DNA of 22,953 bases from Bacteroidales bacterium UBA3810 (GTDB lineage: Bacteria > Bacteroidota > Bacteroidia > Bacteroidales > Paludibacteraceae): the NCBI GenBank assembly GCA_002368645.1, contig DFEE01000026.1, positions 1-22,953 of the forward strand. Reading direction: 5' to 3'. Below the pieces are notes generated by a model. That model saw only the letters and a program-made list of their open reading frames with translations, was not told where the DNA came from and did no database searches. This document shows positions 16,085 to 22,953 of this stretch, in pieces. Both the position numbers and the translations under genes were made by a program. The first letter of the stretch is position 1. The number at the start of each line of letters is the position of its first letter.

Positions 16085-19004
16085 GTATTTTAAGAAAGGT
16101 AATGACCTCTTTTATCGCATTGACAATGTAGATGCGATGGCACCGTTTTTCACTATGTTAGCCACAGATAATGACCTGTGGATGTACCTAAGTTCAACAG
16201 GTGGTTTATCCTGTGGTAGGCGTAGCCCGGATTATGCGCTTTTTCCCTACTATACCGATGACAAGATAACACAGAACTATACTTTCACGGGACCGCGTAC
16301 ACTCATTCGAGTGGCGCAACATAATGGGGATACTGCTTCTGTGGTTTGGGAACCCTTCAGTGTCAATAATGATGCCCTTTTTGCAATAGAACGGAGCCTG
16401 ACCAAAAGAGTTGATGGTACTGCTATCCGTTTTGAGGAATGCAATAAGACCTTAGGACTATGTTTCGCCTACACCTGGGAGAGCGCAAAAAACTATGGCT
16501 GGGTACGTAGCAGCGAAATAACTAATGTAAGCGGTAAGAATATTGATTTCGAGATTATAGACGGTGTGCAGAATGTATTGCCTTCCGGCATTAACCGCCA
16601 GACCCAAAATGTGTATTCGACATTGGTTGATGCCTATAAGCATACTGAACAGGTGCCCGACACGAACCTTGTCCTCTTTAGGATGGAAGCCATTATGGTT
16701 GATAAGGCTGAGCCTTCAGAGTCATTGACTTGCAATACGGTTTATAGCATTGGTACTGATGGGATGAGCGTTTTAACTTCTGCCATGCAATTGGAGGCAT
16801 TCCGGCATGGTGGTGACATCGTCGCCGAGCCTGAATCAAAAGGTGTGCAAGGAGCTTATCTCATTTATACTGCCATAGACCTTGCCGATGGCGAAACTAA
16901 ACATTGGCGCCTCGTTATGGATGTTGAGAAAGATGCTGCCGAAGTACGACAACTCATACGGGAAATCAGGGAGGCTGTCTTGCCGAACAAGATTAATGAG
17001 GCTATCAATGCTTCTCGCCTGCATCTCCGTCATATTGTAGAATTAAACGATGGCGTGATAGATACCGGCGATATGGCAGTGGATGCGCGGCACTATGCCG
17101 ATGTGCTTTACAACACCATGCGCGGGGGATATTACCCCAATGGTACCACTATTGTTAAGAAGGACTTTATCAGCCATATAAACCGCTTTAACAAGGCACT
17201 TTATACCAAGTATGAGGCCTTCCTCAATGCCTTGCCCGAAACGATAGCGATGGCGGACTTAGAAGCTAAATTGCCCCAAGATATGCAGCTCCGGAGGCTC
17301 TTCCTTGAGTTCCTGCCGCTTACCTTCTCCCGTAGGCATGGCGACCCGTCGAGACCATGGAATAGTTTTGATGTACAGGTTGAGGATAAGGCAGGCAATC
17401 CCATTATTGCCTATCAAGGCAACTGGCGGGATATCTTCCAGAACTGGGAGGCTCTTAATGCGGCTCATCCGGAGTTTATCTCGCATACAGTGGCTAAGTT
17501 CCTTAATGCTACTACGGCTGATGGCTATAACCCCTACCGCATAACTTCTGACGGCATCGACTGGGAGGTCATCAACCCCGATGACCCATGGTCTAATATC
17601 GGCTACTGGGGCGACCACCAGATTATCTATCTTTGCAAACTCTTGGAGCAGCTCTATCAATACGATAAGCCGACTTTCATGAAGATGCTTGTGGAACAGA
17701 TATTCTCATTCGCCAATATCCCGTATCGTATCAAGTGTTATAATGAGATATTGGCTAATCCAAAAGATACCATAACCTTTGATGAGAAACTGCATAATCA
17801 GATTTTGTCGTTGGTGCCTTTCTTAGGTGCTGATGCTAAACTGCTGCCGACTAAAGATTTACAGCAGGCAAGTTTCTCACCCGTATTGGCGACAGGTATG
17901 GAGAAACTGCTTATCCCGCTATTGACCAAACTCTCTAATTTTATCCCCCATGCGGGCGTATGGATGAATACGCTTCGTCCGGAATGGAATGATGCCAACA
18001 ACGCTTTGGTCGGAAATGGTGCATCGATGGTGACGGTTTACTACATGTACCGGTATATCACCTTCCTTATGAAGGCACTCAGCGACAGTCAATCCGCTAC
18101 ATTCCAACTACATATGGAGGTGGTGGAATACTTGCATGACTATTCGCGCTGTGGTGAGGCGTACCGAGCACGAATTTATCAACATGGCTTCTGCGGCGAG
18201 TTGGTTGAACTCAGCCGGGATGAGATTATATCTTTCTTGGATCAGCAACGTGAGTTATTGGCAGAGTCAATCCGTGCTAACCGCCGGGAAGATGGACTCT
18301 ATCATGCCTATAACTTGGTGAAACCCAATCGCAATGGCGACAAAGTGGACTGGGAAATAGAACACTTGCAACCGATGTTAGAAGGTCAAGTGGCGGTGCT
18401 CTCTGCTCATATCCTGACACCGTCTGAGGCGGTTGAATTACTGGAAGCGTTGCGTCACTCGGAACTCTACCGCGAAGATAGAGAGTCTTATATGCTCTAT
18501 CCCAACCGCAGGCGGGCTTCGTTCTTAGAGATGAATATACTTCCTGCCCATATAAAGCAGAATTCTAATTATGATAATTGGGTCAAACAAGGCATTTTGG
18601 TTGAGGACTGTGATGGACTTGTCCATTTTGCAGCGCGGTATCGGAATGCCAATGACTTGCCGGAAGCATTGAAACCTGTCTATGAGCAGGTATTCCATCA
18701 CCATGCTTTTACGGGGCGTAGTGGCACGTTCTACAAATATGAGGGTTTAGGTTGTATCTATTGGCATATGGTATCCAAACTCCGTCTTGCGGTTGCTGAG
18801 TACCTCGTGGAGTCACCCTTGCTAAAACCTTATTATCACGACATCACAGAAGGAATAGGTGCCCATATGACTCCCGAACAATACGGGGCATTCCCCTTCG
18901 ATGCCTATAGCCATACCCCCGCTAATGCCGGTGCGCAACAGCCGGGGATGACAGGACAAGTCAAAGAAGATATTTTGTGCTATTATATAACGAAAAAATT
19001 ATAA
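16056..19004 (+). CDS. Putative beta-1,3-glucan oligosaccharide phosphorylase (GH94/GH149/GH161-like)
   Basis: A 982-residue protein with no signal peptide or membrane segment, so cytoplasmic. The N-terminal ~300 residues are beta-rich (WMYLSSTGGLSCGRRSPDY, FTGPRTLIRVAQHNGD), as in the beta-sandwich of GH94-type enzymes. The middle is helical and carries FSRRHGDPSRPWNSF (~424-438), YQGNWRDIFQNWEALN (~453-468) and NPDDPWSNIGYWGDHQIIY (~507-525), landmarks of large cellobiose-phosphorylase-like proteins. Asp459 in NWRD aligns in context with the catalytic Asp of GH94 (DWND), so I propose it as general acid. Given the neighbours, the likely reaction is phosphorolysis of beta-1,3-gluco-oligosaccharides to glucose 1-phosphate. 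Family assignment among GH94, GH149 and GH161 is not settled by eye. The start is 16056 or 16065, both inside the symporter gene. Confidence 0.72.
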   Translation: MTSMKHVTGKYFKKGNDLFYRIDNVDAMAPFFTMLATDNDLWMYLSSTGGLSCGRRSPDYALFPYYTDDKITQNYTFTGPRTLIRVAQHNGDTASVVWEPFSVNNDALFAIERSLTKRVDGTAIRFEECNKTLGLCFAYTWESAKNYGWVRSSEITNVSGKNIDFEIIDGVQNVLPSGINRQTQNVYSTLVDAYKHTEQVPDTNLVLFRMEAIMVDKAEPSESLTCNTVYSIGTDGMSVLTSAMQLEAFRHGGDIVAEPESKGVQGAYLIYTAIDLADGETKHWRLVMDVEKDAAEVRQLIREIREAVLPNKINEAINASRLHLRHIVELNDGVIDTGDMAVDARHYADVLYNTMRGGYYPNGTTIVKKDFISHINRFNKALYTKYEAFLNALPETIAMADLEAKLPQDMQLRRLFLEFLPLTFSRRHGDPSRPWNSFDVQVEDKAGNPIIAYQGNWRDIFQNWEALNAAHPEFISHTVAKFLNATTADGYNPYRITSDGIDWEVINPDDPWSNIGYWGDHQIIYLCKLLEQLYQYDKPTFMKMLVEQIFSFANIPYRIKCYNEILANPKDTITFDEKLHNQILSLVPFLGADAKLLPTKDLQQASFSPVLATGMEKLLIPLLTKLSNFIPHAGVWMNTLRPEWNDANNALVGNGASMVTVYYMYRYITFLMKALSDSQSATFQLHMEVVEYLHDYSRCGEAYRARIYQHGFCGELVELSRDEIISFLDQQRELLAESIRANRREDGLYHAYNLVKPNRNGDKVDWEIEHLQPMLEGQVAVLSAHILTPSEAVELLEALRHSELYREDRESYMLYPNRRRASFLEMNILPAHIKQNSNYDNWVKQGILVEDCDGLVHFAARYRNANDLPEALKPVYEQVFHHHAFTGRSGTFYKYEGLGCIYWHMVSKLRLAVAEYLVESPLLKPYYHDITEGIGAHMTPEQYGAFPFDAYSHTPANAGAQQPGMTGQVKEDILCYYITKKL

Positions 19005-19005
19005 C

Positions 19006-21021
19006 ATGAAAAAACAATTGTTTTTACTTGTATTAGTAACCTCTGCAACCCTTTACGCCGCCATTCCTACAGGTTATTATAATGCTGCCGACGGCAAAAA
19101 AGGTGAGGCATTGCGCTCACAACTTAAGTCTATCATTTCTGCTAACTATAACTCAATTAGTTATAGTGGCTTGGAACCCCATTATGAGCAAACTGACATG
19201 CGCCCCAACGGCTATATCTGGGACATGTACTCGACATGTACTTTCACGATGTCAGATGCCGGCAGTAGCCAACATAATGTGTGCGATTGTTGGAATAAAG
19301 AACATTCCGTACCTCAATCGTGGTTCAGCGAGCAGAGTCCCATGAAATCAGACCTCTTTCATGTTTATCCGACGGATGCGCGGGTCAATAACTTCCGTGG
19401 TAACTTACCCTATGGGGAAACATCATCAACCGCCAATATTGATAATAACAGCCATGCTTTAGGGCATATTGGTACCTCAAGTTTCGCAGGGTACTCCGGC
19501 AAGGTCTATGAGCCGGATGATGAGTATAAAGGAGATTTCGCGCGCACCTATTTCTATATGTCCACACGGTATATGGATAGGGATTTTACCCAAAGTAATA
19601 TGGGAAGTGTCATGTTTGAAAACGGAGCTGATTTGACTTCCTATTCTGTGGCACTTTTACTCAAGTGGCATCGTCAAGACCCTGTTTCCCAGAAAGAAAT
19701 AGATCGCAATAACGCGGTCTATTTGAAACAGCATAACCGCAACCCGTATATCGACTATCCGTACTTGGTGGAATACATTTGGGGCACCATGACGGCGAGT
19801 AATGTCAACATGACTACCGATGTTATCAGCTCTGAGGATGTCCGTTTTATCCCTGGTGTGAGCGATGGCAGTATACAATCTACCGACCCCATCATTATGT
19901 GTGCTACAGATCAAATCACTTTCTTACCTGTATTAGCAGGGGAGAGTAGCAACCGTGAAATATCCCTTACTGGAGCTAATTTGTCAAGTGCGCTAACCTT
20001 GACTATCACCGGCGCGGATGCCCAATATTTCTCGGCAAGCGAGACCGCTTTTGCTGATGCTAACGGCACGCATTACGTCACCTTGACATACCAACCGGTT
20101 GCAGTCGGAGAACATAATGCCGTTCTCACTTTAGCAAGTCAAGGTGCTGATGATGTTGTCATTAGTCTTTCCGGCAGATGTGCTGCTCAATGCAATATCG
20201 TATGGAAAGTTGACGGCCAAAATTATACAGCTGGTGATCCGACCAATATGGTAGCTGTAGGCGGTCGACCGACTATCTTGCCCGATGCTCCGCAGTCATG
20301 CAGCACGGAAAGTGAGTTGTTCATGGGGTGGAGTAGTTCGCTTATTGACGGTACTACTGATGAGGCTCCGGCTGATTTGTTTATAGAAAGTGAGGATGCC
20401 CCTGCAGTAGTTGAAAATACCACGTTCTACGCCGTTTTTGCACACCAAGCCGAGGGACAATCAAGTGCTGAATCTGATACACTTATCTGGAACTCTACGG
20501 AGACTGTGCAAGGTTGGACTGTCTCAACTAAGAAATCCGGTACATACTATGTGCTCAATACCAACGGCTATATCACCTCACCGGTTATAGATTTGTCTCG
20601 ATTAGCGTCGGTAACGATTACAGCTCGTACTTATGGTGGTCCCACATTTAATACAATCCATATATCGGCAGGGAATAGTGAGTTGGGTTCCATTGTGGCG
20701 CTCAATAAGACGATGAATCCATATACATGGACGAATACGGAGGCTCTAAGCGGCGAAAGCGCCCTTACATTCACCGGTACTGACAATACTGATGCCAATG
20801 GCCCTGGTTTGCAACGCATTGAGATTGTCACCACCGGCGTAGGCTATACCTACACTCGATATATGACCACTTGCTCACAAATACCCGATCCAAGTTCAGA
20901 CATTGATGCCGTGCAAACAGTTGACTCGGCGCAAGATACTGTATTTAAACGCATCGTCAATGGGCATTTGCACATAGAGCGGAATGGCATTCGCTATACC
21001 GTATTGGGTGAAAAATTATAG
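19006..21021 (+). CDS. Secreted endonuclease I family nuclease with Ig-like domains and C-terminal tail
   Basis: A 671-residue protein with a type I signal peptide (~1-18). Residues ~20-265 match endonuclease I (EndA/BsnI, His-Me finger): IPTGYYNAADGKKG, WNKEHSVPQSWF with His100 as catalytic base, DLFHVYPTDARVNNFRGNLPYGE with Asn129/Arg131, and YEPDDEYKGDFARTYFYMSTRY with the expected metal-binding Glu near 169. Such enzymes cut DNA and RNA nonspecifically outside the cell. Then come an ASPM/HYDIN-like Ig domain (~300-395), an InlB-type B-repeat-like domain (~400-480, FMGWSSS, TTFYAVFA), a beta-rich domain (~495-630), and the shared tail (644-671, RIVNGHLHIERNGIRYTVLG) preceded by DIDAV. It is one base after the phosphorylase gene and is the last gene of the operon. 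A nuclease is unusual for a glucan locus. Confidence 0.9.
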   Translation: MKKQLFLLVLVTSATLYAAIPTGYYNAADGKKGEALRSQLKSIISANYNSISYSGLEPHYEQTDMRPNGYIWDMYSTCTFTMSDAGSSQHNVCDCWNKEHSVPQSWFSEQSPMKSDLFHVYPTDARVNNFRGNLPYGETSSTANIDNNSHALGHIGTSSFAGYSGKVYEPDDEYKGDFARTYFYMSTRYMDRDFTQSNMGSVMFENGADLTSYSVALLLKWHRQDPVSQKEIDRNNAVYLKQHNRNPYIDYPYLVEYIWGTMTASNVNMTTDVISSEDVRFIPGVSDGSIQSTDPIIMCATDQITFLPVLAGESSNREISLTGANLSSALTLTITGADAQYFSASETAFADANGTHYVTLTYQPVAVGEHNAVLTLASQGADDVVISLSGRCAAQCNIVWKVDGQNYTAGDPTNMVAVGGRPTILPDAPQSCSTESELFMGWSSSLIDGTTDEAPADLFIESEDAPAVVENTTFYAVFAHQAEGQSSAESDTLIWNSTETVQGWTVSTKKSGTYYVLNTNGYITSPVIDLSRLASVTITARTYGGPTFNTIHISAGNSELGSIVALNKTMNPYTWTNTEALSGESALTFTGTDNTDANGPGLQRIEIVTTGVGYTYTRYMTTCSQIPDPSSDIDAVQTVDSAQDTVFKRIVNGHLHIERNGIRYTVLGEKL

Positions 21022-21046
21022 AAATGAACTGAAATTATCAAATAAA

Positions 21047-21078
21047 TTTGCATAATAGAAGATTTTTTAGTATTTTTG
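21047..21078 (+). promoter_or_regulatory. Bacteroidota-type promoter of mutA
   Basis: TTTG at 21047-21050, a 20-nt spacer and TATTTTTG at 21071-21078 match the -33/-7 consensus with the same spacing as the promoter at 2764. The start codon is 37 nt after the -7 element. No hairpin with a T tract is visible between the nuclease stop (21021) and this promoter, so read-through from the glucan operon is possible. Confidence 0.8.
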
Positions 21079-21115
21079 TAGCCGTTTGTAGTTAATCTTA
21101 AATATCAATAAAATC

Positions 21116-22953
21116 ATGGCAGAAGAAAAGATTGAAAAACTCCATCTGTTGGAGGATTTTCCCGCGGTGTCCACTAAGACATGGAAGGAGAAAATCATCA
21201 CAGACTTGAAGGGTGCCGATTTTGACAAGAAACTTGTCTGGCGCACCCCAGAAGGCTTTAATCAGCAGCCTTTCTACCGTCTGGAAGACCTCAAAGGCTT
21301 GCAGACTACGAAATCCGCTCCCGGACAATTCCCCTATGTTCGCGGAACGAAGGACAATAACGAGTGGGCAATCAGGCAGAATATCTGTGCATGCCAAAAT
21401 GCACGGAAAGCCAATGAGAAAGCCCTCGAAGTACTCAACAAGGGTATTACCTCTCTCGGTTTTTGTTTAGACAAAGAGAAACTCAATTACCGTTTCATCA
21501 AGAATCTCTTAAAAGACATCCGTATTGATGTTGTGCCGGTTAATTTTAAAGTGTGTGCTTGCGCAGCACCGATCCTTGCGAATATCTTGGTAAGGTATAT
21601 CGGTAGGGAGTACAAAGGCGTTGATGCTCACAAGTTTGTCGGAAGTATCAATGTGGATCCCTTGCAGAATATGTTGCTGAAAGGTAAGTTAATGCCTCGC
21701 GAGGCGGTGATGGGCAAGATTGCTGCGGCTGTGCAAGCAGCTAAGAGTCTGCCTAACTACCGTGTACTGGGTGTAAACAGCGTTATTCTCAATAATAGTG
21801 GTGCTTATGCAACGCAGGAATTAGGTTATGCTTTAGCTTGGGGTGCCGAATATATGACCATGCTCACAGAGGCGGGTATCCCTGCTTATAAAGCAGCTAA
21901 TGCTATTCGCTTCAATATGGGTATTGGCGGAAACTATTTCATGGAGATTGCTAAATTCCGTGCCGGTCGTCTCTTGTGGGCGAAGATTGTAGAGGCATAT
22001 AAGAACCCCATCTTCACCAAAGCCCTGAAGGACGCTGCCAAAATGAATGTCAGTGCTTCCACCAGTCGATTCAATATGACCATTTTTGACGCATATGTCA
22101 ACCTGCTCCGTTCGCAAACGGAGTCTATGTCCGCTGCTTTGGCGGGTGTGGATGAGATTACCGTCACACCGTTCGATATCACATACGAACGTCCGACCGA
22201 TTTCTCCGAGCGTATCGCACGCAACCAGCAGCTGCTCCTCAAAGAGGAGGCACATTTCGACAAAATCGTTGACCCTGCTGCGGGTAGTTATTACCTTGAG
22301 AACCTGACTGCTTCTGTCGCGGAAATAGCCTGGAAACAGTTCTTGGCTATTCAAGAACAAGGTGGTCTATACCAAATGATTGTTGATGGTAAGGTTCAAG
22401 CCGAGGTGGCAGAAAACTTGAAAAAGCGTCTTGGCGATGTTGCCAAACGCAAAGAGGTGCTGCTCGGTTCCAACCAGTTCCCGAACTTCACCGAGAAAGC
22501 CGGAAAGAAAATCAAAGCCGACGCCGGTGCTTGCAGCTCCATTTGCACCTGCAAGACGGATAAAAAACAGGCTGCTTGCGGTTGTGCTAATAACGGCGAG
22601 GCTTGTCTCCCGACGCTTCCTGTTGCCCGTGCTGCCGAAGAGTTCGAAGCACTCCGTCTCGAGACCGAGGCCGCTAAGAAACAGCCGGTTGCCTTCATGC
22701 TCACCATCGGCAACCTCGCTATGCGTATCGCGCGTGCGCAGTTCAGTTGTAACTTCCTCGCGTGCGCAGGATACAAGGTTATCGACAACAACGGTTTTGC
22801 TACTATCGCCGAAGGTATCAAGGCGGCCCGCAAGGCGAAAGCGGACATCATCGTCCTCTGTTCGTCCGATGACGAGTATGCTACTTATGCACCGGAGGCT
22901 TGGAAGAAACTGAATGGGGCCAAAGAGATCTTCATCGTTGCCGGTGCTCCGGC
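21116..22953 (+). CDS. mutA: Methylmalonyl-CoA mutase small (beta) subunit, 3' end missing
   Basis: 612 codons are visible and the frame runs off the window. It starts MAEEKIEKLHLLEDFPAVST, followed by TWKEKIITDLKGADFDKKLVW, FYRLEDLKGL, QNICACQNARKANEKALEVL, VLGVNSVILNNSGAYATQELGYALAWGAEYM, RFNMGIGGNYFMEIAKFRAGRLLW and DPAAGSYYLENLT, all typical of the mutase TIM-barrel domain of the small subunit. The start of the flavodoxin-like domain follows (VAFMLTIGNLAMRIARAQFSCNFLACAGY). The small subunit supports the adenosylcobalamin-binding large subunit MutB, expected just downstream, in converting succinyl-CoA and methylmalonyl-CoA for propionate formation. A Cys-rich stretch at residues 473-497 joins the two domains (Cys 473, 477, 479, 488, 490, 497). 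The gene has its own promoter and is likely core metabolism rather than part of the glucan locus. Confidence 0.95.
   Translation, partial: MAEEKIEKLHLLEDFPAVSTKTWKEKIITDLKGADFDKKLVWRTPEGFNQQPFYRLEDLKGLQTTKSAPGQFPYVRGTKDNNEWAIRQNICACQNARKANEKALEVLNKGITSLGFCLDKEKLNYRFIKNLLKDIRIDVVPVNFKVCACAAPILANILVRYIGREYKGVDAHKFVGSINVDPLQNMLLKGKLMPREAVMGKIAAAVQAAKSLPNYRVLGVNSVILNNSGAYATQELGYALAWGAEYMTMLTEAGIPAYKAANAIRFNMGIGGNYFMEIAKFRAGRLLWAKIVEAYKNPIFTKALKDAAKMNVSASTSRFNMTIFDAYVNLLRSQTESMSAALAGVDEITVTPFDITYERPTDFSERIARNQQLLLKEEAHFDKIVDPAAGSYYLENLTASVAEIAWKQFLAIQEQGGLYQMIVDGKVQAEVAENLKKRLGDVAKRKEVLLGSNQFPNFTEKAGKKIKADAGACSSICTCKTDKKQAACGCANNGEACLPTLPVARAAEEFEALRLETEAAKKQPVAFMLTIGNLAMRIARAQFSCNFLACAGYKVIDNNGFATIAEGIKAARKAKADIIVLCSSDDEYATYAPEAWKKLNGAKEIFIVAGAP

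Noticed and set aside
20935..21018. The C-terminal tail as an LPXTG or membrane anchor
   Set aside because: No LPXTG, no hydrophobic segment and no basic stop-transfer residues; the organism is Gram-negative in type.
21022..21046. Terminator after the nuclease gene
   Set aside because: No inverted repeat with a T tract is visible in the short gap before the mutA promoter.

Overview
The window looks like a chromosomal segment of a gut-type Bacteroidota, most likely order Bacteroidales. The evidence is a SusC/SusD pair, promoters of the Bacteroidota type (TTTG, a 20-nt spacer, then TAnnTTTG), AT-rich leaders mostly without Shine-Dalgarno sequences, many lipoproteins, and a methylmalonyl-CoA mutase small subunit. 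I cannot name the genus. All supported genes are on the + strand. I saw no tRNA, rRNA, CRISPR array, insertion sequence or integrase.

Region 1 (1-2766) is the end of an operon. It holds the 3' part of a YncE/BtuG-like beta-propeller, a cell-surface protein of a type that accompanies it in Bacteroidales, and a DUF4465 protein. Genes of these families occur together in Bacteroidota cobamide (vitamin B12) uptake loci, so this is probably the tail of such a locus. It closes with a clear rho-independent terminator.

Region 2 (2760-21021) is one long, tightly packed polysaccharide utilisation locus, apparently served by a single promoter at 2764-2795. Order: SusC transporter, SusD lipoprotein, a BIG2-containing putative surface glycan-binding lipoprotein, GH16 laminarinase lipoprotein (BIG2 + GH16), GH128 endo-beta-1,3-glucanase lipoprotein, a secreted protein with two tandem Cys-bounded domains, a secreted GH16 with an N-terminal binding-type domain, a GH16 lipoprotein, a GPH-family sugar:cation symporter, a large GH94/GH149/GH161-like phosphorylase, and a secreted endonuclease I. 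The predicted substrate is a beta-1,3-glucan (laminarin, callose or fungal/yeast glucan). It would be cut at the surface by GH16 and GH128 enzymes, imported by SusCD, moved across the inner membrane by the symporter, and split phosphorolytically to glucose 1-phosphate. No GH3 beta-glucosidase and no regulator gene lies in the locus.

Region 3 (21047-22953) is mutA with its own promoter, cut by the window end.

The most interesting signal is a short two-part C-terminal tail shared by five otherwise unrelated secreted proteins (ends at 1806, 2678, 12173, 13711 and 21018). It is present on every exported soluble protein with a type I signal peptide and on none of the lipoproteins, so it behaves like a sorting or anchoring signal that replaces the lipid anchor. 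At 13659-13714 the DNA encoding this tail also encodes, in another frame, the lipoprotein signal peptide of the next gene.
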